Origin: an uncultured bacterium
Lineage (GTDB): Bacteria > Bacillota_I > Bacilli_A > RF39 > UBA660
DNA: 32,299 nt
Assembly: GCA_949292245.1 (NCBI GenBank)
Contig: CASEYV010000013.1
Coordinates: forward strand, 1 to 32,299
Direction of reading: 5' to 3'
Under the pieces are notes generated by a model that saw only the letters and a program-made list of their open reading frames with translations, was not told the origin of the DNA and did not search any database. Position numbers and translations under genes: made by a program. Shown one piece after another: positions 7,748 to 15,130 of the stretch (its first letter is position 1; the number at the start of each line of letters is the position of its first letter).

Positions 7748-9034
7748 TTATTCATTTTTCTTAAAGGCATTAGCAAATTTTTTCCATACATTGCCACTAG
7801 AATAATTAAGTATACCTACTTTATAAACTTTTAAACCTAATTTTAATAATACATAAACAAAAACTATTAATACAATAACTGATATAAGCATATCCACTAT
7901 TGTAATTTGACCTAATATAAATAGAGTTGGACTTATAAATACTGATAAAAATGGCAAATAAGAAATAATTCTAATAAATATAGAGCCATCAAACATTGCA
8001 GCCATTATAGATAAGTAATAACCTGCCATAGAAATAAGCATAATTGGAGTTTGTAATTGATTAAAGTCTTCAATATTAACTGTCATTGAAGCAAGTATTC
8101 CCGCAACTAAAGAATATGCTACAAAAGAAATAATAATCATTAACAAAGTAATTGGAATAATTATATATAATTTATCTACAACACCAGAAGTTTTTAAAAC
8201 ATCCCATACTGAAGATAAATCTAGTAACTCTGATGCAGCACCAATATTATTACTTATACCAAAAGCAATTAAAACATACAATATTAATAATATACTTTGA
8301 ATTATAACAAAAACATTACTTGCAAGTATCTTTGATAATAAATGGGTTTTAGGTGAAACATTAGAAATAATTATTTCCATACTTCTAGTAGTTTTTTCTT
8401 CACAAATTTCTCCCCCAACCATTTGAACTAAAAATATTATTAACATAAAAAATGGTAAAATTAATGTTGGGAAAACACTACTCATAACTAAATTCATATT
8501 TTCGTCAGTAGAATTTTTTTCACTTAAAATAACTCGATCAACTGTAATATTTTTTGATAAGTTAGCTAAAATATTAGCATCAATATTAGTTTCAATCATA
8601 CCTACAGTTGTTTTTGTAGAATTTAGTGCTTGAAAAATAATTTGATAAGTTAAAGAATCAATTGCATTTTCACTAATTACTTCTGCTTTTAAATATTCTA
8701 CATCATCATAATTAAACACAATTAATAAATCATTATCTTCAATATTTTCTTCTAAAGTTTTTATATCTTCAGTACTTTTTGTTATACTAATTTTTTCATC
8801 TTCATTATAAGTACTCATATTATTAAAAAATATTTCAAAAGATTGACTAGTATTATCAACTACTATAATATTAGTATTTTTATCAAAATCTCCACCAAAA
8901 AATTCTATAATAGAAGATATATTAATTAAAACAATAATTACAATAGCTAAAATTAAATTAGTAACATAAAACCATTTTGATTTTATTTTTTTATTTAAAC
9001 TTAATTTAGTTAAATACAAAAACTTTTTATTCAT
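7748..9034 (-). CDS. ABC-2 type transporter permease (NatB-like)
   Basis: This is the membrane subunit of an ABC exporter resembling the NatAB sodium/drug-efflux group. One helix near the N-terminus (WFYVTNLILAIVIIVLI) is followed by a large extracytoplasmic domain of about 150 residues, then five or so helices from residue about 200 onward. The motif VGGEICEEKTTRSMEIIISNVSP is typical of the family's coupling segment. The start is ATG 9034 (MNKKFLYL), behind GGGTGG. It overlaps the end of the ATPase gene by a few bases, so the two are coupled. The substrate cannot be deduced. If the ATPase frameshift is real, this permease may have no working partner. Confidence 0.87.
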   Translation of the reverse strand: MNKKFLYLTKLSLNKKIKSKWFYVTNLILAIVIIVLINISSIIEFFGGDFDKNTNIIVVDNTSQSFEIFFNNMSTYNEDEKISITKSTEDIKTLEENIEDNDLLIVFNYDDVEYLKAEVISENAIDSLTYQIIFQALNSTKTTVGMIETNIDANILANLSKNITVDRVILSEKNSTDENMNLVMSSVFPTLILPFFMLIIFLVQMVGGEICEEKTTRSMEIIISNVSPKTHLLSKILASNVFVIIQSILLILYVLIAFGISNNIGAASELLDLSSVWDVLKTSGVVDKLYIIIPITLLMIIISFVAYSLVAGILASMTVNIEDFNQLQTPIMLISMAGYYLSIMAAMFDGSIFIRIISYLPFLSVFISPTLFILGQITIVDMLISVIVLIVFVYVLLKLGLKVYKVGILNYSSGNVWKKFANAFKKNE

Positions 9035-9909
9035 GAATACCACCCACGCTTTCAATAAATATTTCATTTAAACTAGGTTCTACAACATCATATTTAGTAA
9101 TATCTTTATCTTTTATTTTAGCAAATACTTTTTTAGCAACAGATATATCTGCAATTTTTACAACGTATTCCCCTTTTTCTTTACTAACACTTAATACACC
9201 TTCAATATTTTTAATTTCTTCTATATTGATATCACCTTTAATTAAAATATTTTTCTTAGCATAAGATTCTTTTATTTCTTGTAAATTTCCATTTAAAATT
9301 GGTTTACCTTTAACTAGAATAATTAATTTTTCACAAAAATCTTCGATATATTCCATTTGATGTGATGAAAATATAATTGAACAACCCTTATTTTTAAGTT
9401 CAATCACTGCATCTTTTAATAACTTAACATTAATAGGATCTAAACCAGTAAATGGTTCATCTAAAATAAGCAATTTAGGATTATGAATAACAGCAGAAAT
9501 AAACTGTACCTTTTGTTGATTACCTTTAGATAATTCTTTAATCTTACGATTTTTATAACCAGTTATTTCAAATTTTTCTAACCATTCATCTAATAATTTA
9601 TCTATTTGTTCTTTATTTAATCCTTTTAAAGTACCATAAAATTCTATTTGTTCTTTAACTGTAAGTTTTGTAAGTAAACTTCTTTCTTCAGTAACAAACC
9701 CTATTTGTATAATCAATTTTTTCACCATCCAAGAATACTTCTCCAGCATTTGGTTCAAGTAATCCCATAATAATTCTAAAAGTAGTAGTTTTACCTGCAC
9801 CATTTTCACCTAACAAGCCAAAAATTTCGCCATTAGCTACTGTAAAAGATAGATCATTAACTGCTAAATTATTACCATATTTTTTTACAATATTTTTTAC
9901 CTCTAACAT
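9027..9909 (-). pseudogene. ABC transporter ATPase (NatA-like), frameshifted after the Walker A region
   Basis: The start is ATG 9909 with AGGAGG 5 bases upstream. Codons 1-73 encode MLEVKNIVKKYG, Walker A GENGAGKTT and GEVFLDGEKIDY, then run into TGA at about 9690. In the +1 frame from about 9708 the protein continues as QIGFVTEERSLLTKLTVKEQ, then the signature LSKGNQQKV, Walker B LLILDEPFTGLDP and the H-loop SSHQ, and ends at 9027 with a C-terminal DUF4162-like domain. NatA-type ATPases have two to three more residues between GEKI and IGF, so a loss of 2 or 5 bases fits better than a gain of one. There is no slippery heptamer, so programmed frameshifting is unlikely. It either is a recent pseudogene or reflects an assembly error. 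Confidence 0.85.
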
Positions 9910-9929
9910 ATAATCCTCCTTGTGATATA

Positions 9930-9958
9930 AGCATAACAAAAATATAGTTTTATGGCAA
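9930..9958 (-). promoter_or_regulatory. SigA-type promoter of the ABC exporter operon
   Basis: On the minus strand TTGCCA is followed by 17 bases and TATGCT, about 20 bases upstream of the ATPase start codon. Confidence 0.5.
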
Positions 9959-9967
9959 TATATTTTC

Positions 9968-9991
9968 AAAAAAAAAGAGGGCTTCCTCTTT
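9968..9991 (-). terminator. Terminator of the YjcZ-like pair
   Basis: AAAGAGG (9974-9980) pairs with CCTCTTT (9985-9991) across a 4-base loop. A run of eight or more T follows on the minus strand, directly after the stop codon of the first mini-gene. Confidence 0.8.
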
Positions 9992-10114
9992 CTAATAAAA
10001 TGCTCCACCCCAGATTATGGCAAGTAATATAAATAGTATTAAAACTATAAAAGCATAACTAGCTGTAAAACCATTGCCATTACAAGAGTCAAAGTCTTTT
10101 TTACAACAACTCAT
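9992..10114 (-). CDS. YjcZ-family sporulation-associated mini-protein (40 aa)
   Basis: This 40-residue protein opens with a Cys/Gly/Asn-rich head (MSCCKKDFDSCNGNGF). It ends in one hydrophobic helix (AFIVLILFILLAIIW) and a short GGAFY tail. That Gly-rich head, single helix and short aromatic end is the layout of the YjcZ/YjcZ-like family, annotated in Bacilli as sporulation proteins. The start has AGGAGGTTAAA immediately upstream. It lies 27 bases downstream of a second family member and ends at its own terminator, so the two probably form one transcript with the SigK-like promoter at 10262-10288. The three Cys in the head are unusual for the family. Molecular function is not known. Confidence 0.8.
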   Translation of the reverse strand: MSCCKKDFDSCNGNGFTASYAFIVLILFILLAIIWGGAFY

Positions 10115-10141
10115 TTTAACCTCCTTATATTTTTAATCTAT

Positions 10142-10228
10142 TTAAATAAATGCTCCTACTATAATTATTAATAAAATAAATAATACTAAAATTATAGCAG
10201 CTCCAAGGCCATTTCCGCAATTGTTCAT
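10142..10228 (-). CDS. YjcZ-family sporulation-associated mini-protein (28 aa)
   Basis: This 28-residue protein has a short head MNNCGNGLG and a single hydrophobic helix AAIILVLFILLIIIVGAFI. It closely parallels its downstream neighbour, and the shared LVLFILLxxxxGAF pattern points to a tandem duplication. The ribosome site AAAGGAGGA is near perfect. Upstream is a SigK/SigE-type promoter, so expression in the mother cell is predicted. It is too short for ordinary gene calling. Confidence 0.8.
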   Translation of the reverse strand: MNNCGNGLGAAIILVLFILLIIIVGAFI

Positions 10229-10261
10229 AAACGATCCTCCTTTTATTTGTCTTTTCATTAG

Positions 10262-10288
10262 TATTGTATGGCTACCAATAAAAAATGT
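10262..10288 (-). promoter_or_regulatory. SigK-consensus (also SigE-like) promoter of the YjcZ-like pair
   Basis: On the minus strand AC (10288-10287), then exactly 16 bases, then CATACAATA (10270-10262). This matches SigK's AC-N16-CATANNNTA at every defined base. CATACAAT also matches the SigE -10 in full, with TCACATT 13 bases upstream as a 6 of 7 -35. The predicted start is about 27 bases before the first mini-gene, leaving room for its ribosome site. Confidence 0.75.
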
Positions 10289-10312
10289 GAGTGCTTTTTT
10301 ATAGGTATTATC

Positions 10313-10341
10313 TTGTATTTAACTAGTTTTCTTGCTATAAT
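10313..10341 (+). promoter_or_regulatory. SigA-type promoter of the PrsA-like gene
   Basis: TTGTAT is followed by 17 bases and a perfect TATAAT, 20 bases before the start codon and followed by the AAGGAGAG ribosome site. Confidence 0.65.
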
Positions 10342-10361
10342 AATTTAGGTAAGGAGAGATT

Positions 10362-11396
10362 ATGAAAAAAAAGATTATTGGATTATGTGCAATATTACTT
10401 GCAGTAAGTGGTTGTGGTAAAATACCAACACTAGAAAATGGTGATGAAGCGGTTGTTACTTTTAATGATGATCATAAAATCAGTGTCAATGAACTTTATG
10501 ATTTATTAAAAGAAACCTATGGATTAGACACTTTAATGACTTTAGCTGAAACCTATGTTTTAGAAACTGAATTTTCAGACTATAAAGATACAGCTAGAGA
10601 AACAGCTGATTCATATGTAGATTCTTATATCGAAAGTGCCGGAGGAGAAGATGAGTTCTTAAGTTATTTAAGACAAAAAGGTTATCAATCAATCGATGCT
10701 TATCGTGATTTAATGTATTTATCAGTTTTACAAAGCCATGCAATTGAAGAATATGCAAAATTACAAATAACTGATGAAGAAATTGAAGAATATTATAACA
10801 ACACAGCTATCGGAGATATGGAAATTAGTCATATTCTAATTACACCAGACGTTGATGATGATGCAACTGATGATGAAACAAAAGAAGCTGAAGAAGCAGC
10901 TAAAAAAACAATTGAAGAAATAATTGCAAAACTTAATGAAGCAAAGAAAAACGGTGATGACATCGAAGAAACTTTTGCAGAACTTGCTAAAGAATATTCT
11001 GAAGATGAATCAACCAAAGATGATGGTGGTACTATTGGTAAAATTAATTATGGATCATTTGATGATAAATATGATGAACTTATTAGTGCTGCTGTAGATT
11101 TAAAAGTTGGTAGTTACTCAACAAAAGTTATTACAACTGAAGCTGGATACCATGTTATTTTAAAAACTGCTCAAGATGATAAAAAGTCATTAGAAGATTT
11201 AAAAGATGATATAGTTAGTATTTTAGGTGAAGAATATACCGAAGAAAATTATACAAGCATAGCATTTAATGCTTTACAACATTACTGTAAAGAATATGGT
11301 ATGGACATAGTTGATGATGAACTTGCTAAACAATATTCAAATTATGTTCAAAGTGCTAAAGCTTCTATTCAACAAGCAGAAATCGATAATGAATAA
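10362..11396 (+). CDS. prsA: PrsA-like foldase lipoprotein (parvulin peptidyl-prolyl isomerase)
   Basis: The product is predicted to help secreted proteins fold at the outer face of the membrane. The signal peptide ends in the lipobox AVSGC, with Cys19 lipidated. An N-terminal SurA/PrsA-type helical domain covers about 25-145. The parvulin domain covers roughly 146-265, with ISHILI, FAELAKEYSEDESTKDDGGTIG and AGYHVILK. Within it an acidic, Glu/Lys-rich insertion (about 160-205) separates the first strand from the rest. A C-terminal helical region follows. At 344 residues it is slightly longer than Bacillus PrsA (292). It is monocistronic, with its own promoter and a palindromic terminator. 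The gene's GC content is a little higher than that of its neighbours. Confidence 0.9.
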   Translation: MKKKIIGLCAILLAVSGCGKIPTLENGDEAVVTFNDDHKISVNELYDLLKETYGLDTLMTLAETYVLETEFSDYKDTARETADSYVDSYIESAGGEDEFLSYLRQKGYQSIDAYRDLMYLSVLQSHAIEEYAKLQITDEEIEEYYNNTAIGDMEISHILITPDVDDDATDDETKEAEEAAKKTIEEIIAKLNEAKKNGDDIEETFAELAKEYSEDESTKDDGGTIGKINYGSFDDKYDELISAAVDLKVGSYSTKVITTEAGYHVILKTAQDDKKSLEDLKDDIVSILGEEYTEENYTSIAFNALQHYCKEYGMDIVDDELAKQYSNYVQSAKASIQQAEIDNE

Positions 11397-11421
11397 AAAA
11401 ATCCTTTAAAGGATTTTTTTT
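11395..11421. terminator. Bidirectional terminator between prsA and the pilin-like gene
   Basis: The palindrome ATCCTTTAAAGGAT (11401-11414) lies between an A run and a T8 run, so it works in both directions. The two flanking genes converge on it. Confidence 0.8.
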
Positions 11422-11428
11422 ACAATTA

Positions 11429-11878
11429 TTATTTACAACTAGTTGAATCATTAGGATTAAATATACACTCGGTACATTTTTTAAAATTTTCATTATCTTT
11501 AACTGAATCAATATTATATACCAAATCTAATAATAAATTTAATATTGTTGGAAGTAAAAATACAATTACAGCAGCAATAAATCTTCTAACCAAAGTTCCA
11601 CCTGCTTCTTTAATTGCCTTATCATCACTAGAAAGTACTGCTTTTCCAAAGTCTATTGAACCAAATATTATTAATAATAAAGGGATTACTAATTTAGCAA
11701 CATATATAACATAACCTAAAACTCGCAATACTTTTAAAACTTCAGATCTTTCACAAAAATTAAATTCTTGAATCTCATTTGCTGCAACTAATAGATTATC
11801 ACTAACATTTGCTAAAACATTAGGAATAAAACAAAACAATGCCAATATTGCAACAACAAATATATATTTCTTTTTCAC
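11429..11878 (-). CDS. TrbC/VirB2-like (T4SS pilin-type) small membrane protein, paralog A
   Basis: A 149-residue exported protein. The signal peptide is residues 1-23 (cut after VLA). Two membrane helices follow (about 55-75 and 90-117). The core LVIPLLLIIFGSIDFGKAVLSSDDKA and RRF.AAVIVFLLP matches the TrbC/VirB2 and T4SS_pilin families. A Cys pair region (KKCTECIF...SCK) closes the protein, and one Cys precedes helix 1 (FCER). It shares FCER, K-V-I-P-L, IDF-KA, SSD-KA, RF and C-x2-C with the paralog at 17445-18023. The GTG start lies 9 bases after AAAGGAG. It is 46 bases downstream of recX, so probably the last gene of the ackA operon. No conjugation genes are present, so a transfer role is not supported. 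Confidence 0.75.
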   Translation of the reverse strand: MKKKYIFVVAILALFCFIPNVLANVSDNLLVAANEIQEFNFCERSEVLKVLRVLGYVIYVAKLVIPLLLIIFGSIDFGKAVLSSDDKAIKEAGGTLVRRFIAAVIVFLLPTILNLLLDLVYNIDSVKDNENFKKCTECIFNPNDSTSCK

Positions 11879-11924
11879 AATAATTTACTCCTTTACCTTT
11901 TCAACTAAATTATACCAAAAATTA

Positions 11925-12677
11925 TTAATTTAGTAAATCATCAATATTACCTATATCAAATCCTTTTTGATATAAATAATATTTTAATTTGTTATTTAAT
12001 TCTTCTTCATTATATTTATCAATATATTTCTTTTTAAATTTATTAATTTCTTTATTTATAATATCAGTATTATTTAAAAATTCATAATTATCTAAAATAT
12101 CTTGATATAAATCCTTACTATATCCTAAATTTAATAAATCTTTTTCAATTTTTATTTTTAAAAACTTAGTAGACAAATTATGATTACTTTTTTCTTTCTT
12201 TGCAATTATTTTAGTAATTTTTTTTTGCCAATTTACATCATCAAATAAATATAAATATTTATCTAAATTTTTAAAACCTTTATTTTCTAAATCATATAAT
12301 ATCTTTTTTGGACCATAAAAAGTTAAATTAATTTGATCATTAATAAAACTTTTAATATATATTTCATCATTTAAATATTTTTGCTTTTCTAACATTTTTA
12401 TAACATCATCAACTATATTTTTATCATAATCTTTTAATTTCTTTTTTATTTCATTTTTAGTTCTTAACTTTACATTAATATAATTTAATGCTTTATAATA
12501 AGCATCTATTTTATTATTATAATTAATTATATCTTTCAGTTGTGAATCATCTATATTTTTATTTACTAACAAATTATAATTAATTATTGTATCATCATAA
12601 AAATTTAGTGAAGTATTATCACTAAATTTAACTTGATAAACATTTTTATTTTTCTTTATTAATTTTACTATTTCCAT
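11925..12677 (-). CDS. recX: Regulatory protein RecX
   Basis: RecX binds RecA filaments and limits their growth during recombination and SOS repair. The 250-residue product, close to the Bacillus length, has the repeated three-helix motifs of the family: ALNYINVKLRTKNEIKKKLKDYD with DVIKMLEKQKYLNDEIY, then FYGPKKILYDLENKGF, and YYLYQKGFDIGNIDDLL at the end. It is extremely rich in Lys, Asn and Ile, as expected for the base composition. ATG follows the nrnA stop codon directly (TAGATG), so it is translated with the genes upstream. No recA is in the window. Confidence 0.85.
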   Translation of the reverse strand: MEIVKLIKKNKNVYQVKFSDNTSLNFYDDTIINYNLLVNKNIDDSQLKDIINYNNKIDAYYKALNYINVKLRTKNEIKKKLKDYDKNIVDDVIKMLEKQKYLNDEIYIKSFINDQINLTFYGPKKILYDLENKGFKNLDKYLYLFDDVNWQKKITKIIAKKEKSNHNLSTKFLKIKIEKDLLNLGYSKDLYQDILDNYEFLNNTDIINKEINKFKKKYIDKYNEEELNNKLKYYLYQKGFDIGNIDDLLN

Positions 12678-13655
12678 CTAATTATTTTCTTCCGTTATGT
12701 AATTCTTACATGCTTCATCTAAATCTTTAGCAAGTTTTTCAATTACTTTATAATCTGTAGTTCTGCAACCAGAAGCAAATTTATGCCCTCCCCCATTATA
12801 TTTACTTGCAACTTCATTAATTACAGGCCCACAACTTCTAATATTTGCTTTATAAATATTATTTCTTTCATCATATACTACAAATAACCAACAAATAAGT
12901 TCTTTTATAAAATAAAAATCATTAACCTGATTAGAAACAATAGTTGGTTCTACTCCATATTTTTTCAAAACATCAGCATCAACAAAAATAAACCCAAATT
13001 TGTTTTCACTAACTTTTAAATTATTTATAATATATGCTCTAAATTTTTCTTCAACTAAACTTCTTTCATACAAATTATCATATAATGGAACAAAGTTTAT
13101 TTTACTAATATTTAATAAATCATATACAGTTTTAAAAGTATTTATAGTTGTATTTTGTAATAAAAATCTATCACTATCAAAAACCATTCCTATATATAAA
13201 TTTTCAGCAATTTTTTGATCCATCACTAATTTAGAATTCATAAGTAATTCAGCAATCATTTCACAAGTACTTGACTTTGTATCATCCGTCCAATCAACAT
13301 CACCAATTATATCTTCGGCAGGATGATGATCTATTTTTAAAATAGCCTTATATTCTAAATCTTCTACTCCATCCAATCTTGCAAAATTTGGCACATCCAA
13401 AACAATTAATAAAGCATTTTGTAAACTACTAAGTTCAACTTTATCTAAATTACCTAAATACTTAAATTTGTGAACACCGGCCCCAACTGCATAAACTTCT
13501 TTATTAGGAAAAGTTAATTTAATTGAATCTCTTAAAGCTATTTGACTAGCTATAGCATCGGGATCAGGTCCAATATGCCTTACTAATACAATTTCATCAT
13601 AATCTTTAATTATTTTAACAATTCTTTTGTATAATTCTTTAATTATACTCACCAC
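12678..13655 (-). CDS. nrnA: DHH/DHHA1-family phosphoesterase (NrnA-like oligoribonuclease / pAp phosphatase)
   Basis: NrnA-type enzymes degrade very short RNA oligomers and dephosphorylate pAp, and relatives cleave cyclic-dinucleotide products. Of 325 residues, the N-terminal DHH domain shows RHIGPDPDAIAS, IVLDVPN, the signature KIDHHPAED and YIGMVFDSDRF. The C-terminal DHHA1 domain holds IRSCG and GGGHKFASG. All metal-binding segments are present. The start is uncertain: the GTG at 13655 lies 4 bases from the ackA stop codon, and no better ATG gives the conserved N-terminus. It sits between ackA and recX in a tight operon. Confidence 0.88.
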   Translation of the reverse strand: MVSIIKELYKRIVKIIKDYDEIVLVRHIGPDPDAIASQIALRDSIKLTFPNKEVYAVGAGVHKFKYLGNLDKVELSSLQNALLIVLDVPNFARLDGVEDLEYKAILKIDHHPAEDIIGDVDWTDDTKSSTCEMIAELLMNSKLVMDQKIAENLYIGMVFDSDRFLLQNTTINTFKTVYDLLNISKINFVPLYDNLYERSLVEEKFRAYIINNLKVSENKFGFIFVDADVLKKYGVEPTIVSNQVNDFYFIKELICWLFVVYDERNNIYKANIRSCGPVINEVASKYNGGGHKFASGCRTTDYKVIEKLAKDLDEACKNYITEENN

Positions 13656-13658
13656 TTT

Positions 13659-14846
13659 CTAATTTTTATTTAATATAAAATTCATTGTATCAAGTGCTAT
13701 CATTAATTCTTCATCTGTTGGAATAACAAATACTGGAATTTTAGAATCATCAGTACTAATTTTTCTAAATTCTCCACGGAAATCATTTTTATCAACATCT
13801 AATTTAACACCTAAAGAAGCAATCTTATTCATTACTTTTTCACGCATCATAGGACTATTTTCACCTAAACCAGCAGTAAAGACAATAACATCTGCTCCAT
13901 TAAGTAAATTATTATACATAGCAATATAATTTGCTATTTTTTGTGAATAAATATCTTGAGCAAGAATAGCTCTTTTATTTCCTTGTAATACAGCTGCTTC
14001 AATATCTCTTGAATCACTACTAATACCACTAACTCCTAAAAAACCACTTCTTTTATTTAAATCATCAGTTAATTCCGTTAGGGATTCACCTGTTTTTTTA
14101 GACATATATTCTAAAATACTAGCATCGATATCACCAGAACGTGTACCCATCATAATTCCAGCAAGAGGAGTAAATCCCATAGAAGTATCAACAACTTTTC
14201 CACTATCTATTGCAGTAATACTTCCACCATTACCTATATGACATGATATAACTTTTAAATTATCATTATTAAGATGTTTTCTAATAGTCATATCAATAAA
14301 TCTATGACTTGTACCATGAAATCCATATTTTCTAACTTGATATTTTTCATACCATTCATATGGCACAGGATAAATATATTCTTTTTCTTTCATTGTTGTA
14401 TGAAAAGCTGTATCAAAAACACCTACTTGAATAGTATTTGGTAGCTTTTCCATAAAAGCCCTAACACCCATTATATTCGCAGGATTATGTAAAGGAGCAA
14501 GTTCATTATATTTAGCAACATGTTCTAAAATTTCTTCATTTAAAACAACTGATGCCGTAAATTCTTGACCACCATGAACTAAACGATGACCAACTCCTTC
14601 AATTTCATCTAATGATTTAATAATATTTAAATCAATTAATTCCGCAATTAATTTTTCAACTGCTACAGAATGATTTTCCAAAAGACATTCCTTTTTTATT
14701 TTTTCTCCTTGATATTTAATAGTATAACTACTATCATTTAAGCCTATTTTTTCAAATAAGCCACTTGCTATAACTTCTTCTTCTGGCATATTCAATAAAG
14801 TAAATTTTAATGAAGATGAACCAGCATTTACAGATAATATTTTCAT
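13659..14846 (-). CDS. ackA: Acetate kinase
   Basis: It interconverts acetyl phosphate plus ADP with acetate plus ATP, the energy-yielding last step of acetate fermentation. The 395-residue product is full length, from LSVNAGSSSLKFTL (signature 1) through GHRLVHGG, VFDTAFHTTM, RKYGFHGTSHRF (signature 2), HIGNGGSI and FTAGLGENS to PTDEELMIA. The start follows GAGGTG. A TATAAT immediately follows the terminator of the preceding gene. The nrnA and recX genes follow with almost no gap. No phosphotransacetylase gene is nearby. Confidence 0.97.
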   Translation of the reverse strand: MKILSVNAGSSSLKFTLLNMPEEEVIASGLFEKIGLNDSSYTIKYQGEKIKKECLLENHSVAVEKLIAELIDLNIIKSLDEIEGVGHRLVHGGQEFTASVVLNEEILEHVAKYNELAPLHNPANIMGVRAFMEKLPNTIQVGVFDTAFHTTMKEKEYIYPVPYEWYEKYQVRKYGFHGTSHRFIDMTIRKHLNNDNLKVISCHIGNGGSITAIDSGKVVDTSMGFTPLAGIMMGTRSGDIDASILEYMSKKTGESLTELTDDLNKRSGFLGVSGISSDSRDIEAAVLQGNKRAILAQDIYSQKIANYIAMYNNLLNGADVIVFTAGLGENSPMMREKVMNKIASLGVKLDVDKNDFRGEFRKISTDDSKIPVFVIPTDEELMIALDTMNFILNKN

Positions 14847-14866
14847 ATAATTTCACCTCAACTTCT

Positions 14867-14872
14867 ATTATA
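14867..14872 (-). promoter_or_regulatory. -10 element of the ackA operon, fused to the preceding terminator U-tract
   Basis: On the minus strand a T9 run from the terminator of the 66-aa gene reads straight into GTATAAT. The -35 at 17 bases would be TAGCAA, a weak match inside the hairpin. The same 16-base string, T9 then GTATAAT, recurs before nfo. Confidence 0.5.
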
Positions 14873-14873
14873 C

Positions 14874-14902
14874 AAAAAAAAAGATAACTTTGCTATCTTT
14901 TT
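14874..14902. terminator. Terminator of the ezrA-thiI operon, containing the stop codon of the 66-aa gene
   Basis: AAAAAGATA (14878-14886) pairs perfectly with TATCTTTTT (14894-14902) around a 7-base loop. A T9 run follows on the minus strand. The TAG of the small gene lies at the hairpin's edge. Confidence 0.8.
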
Positions 14903-15093
14903 CCCAAATATTCCTTATTTTTTACATCATTTTGATTAGTATGAGATGCTTTATACTCATAATCAACTACTCTTTTAGCATTACTATCTAAATTATAACC
15001 ATAAGGATTATTATATTCCATTATCATTTTTTCTAAATGATTATTACTAGTTATATCATATCCCTTATAATAATAATTATATCCATTAAACAT
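14893..15093 (-). CDS. Uncharacterised Tyr/Asn-rich 66-aa protein
   Basis: I do not recognise this gene. It has 66 residues with 11 Tyr and 11 Asn, clustered at the start (MFNGYNYYYKGYD) and middle (YNNPYGYNLD), and a basic tail (KNKEYLGKR). It has no signal peptide, membrane helix or Cys. Reasons to believe it is real: a GGTGAT ribosome site well placed before ATG 15093, its position 37 bases after thiI on the same strand, and a terminator that begins at its stop codon. Small Tyr-rich proteins are common in spore coats of Bacilli, so a coat protein is one possibility, but no promoter supports this here. Confidence 0.6.
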   Translation of the reverse strand: MFNGYNYYYKGYDITSNNHLEKMIMEYNNPYGYNLDSNAKRVVDYEYKASHTNQNDVKNKEYLGKR

Positions 15094-15130
15094 TTTATCA
15101 CCATTTATATTATGGCTAAATATTTAATTT

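Noticed and set aside
9688-9720. Programmed ribosomal frameshift in the ABC ATPase
   Set aside because: A +1 shift would be needed, there is no slippery site or stimulatory hairpin, and the family spacing suggests lost bases.
9720-9809. A separate start for the downstream ABC ATPase part at 9809
   Set aside because: Its first 37 residues are an out-of-frame reading of the Walker A region, and conserved sequence begins only at QIGF.
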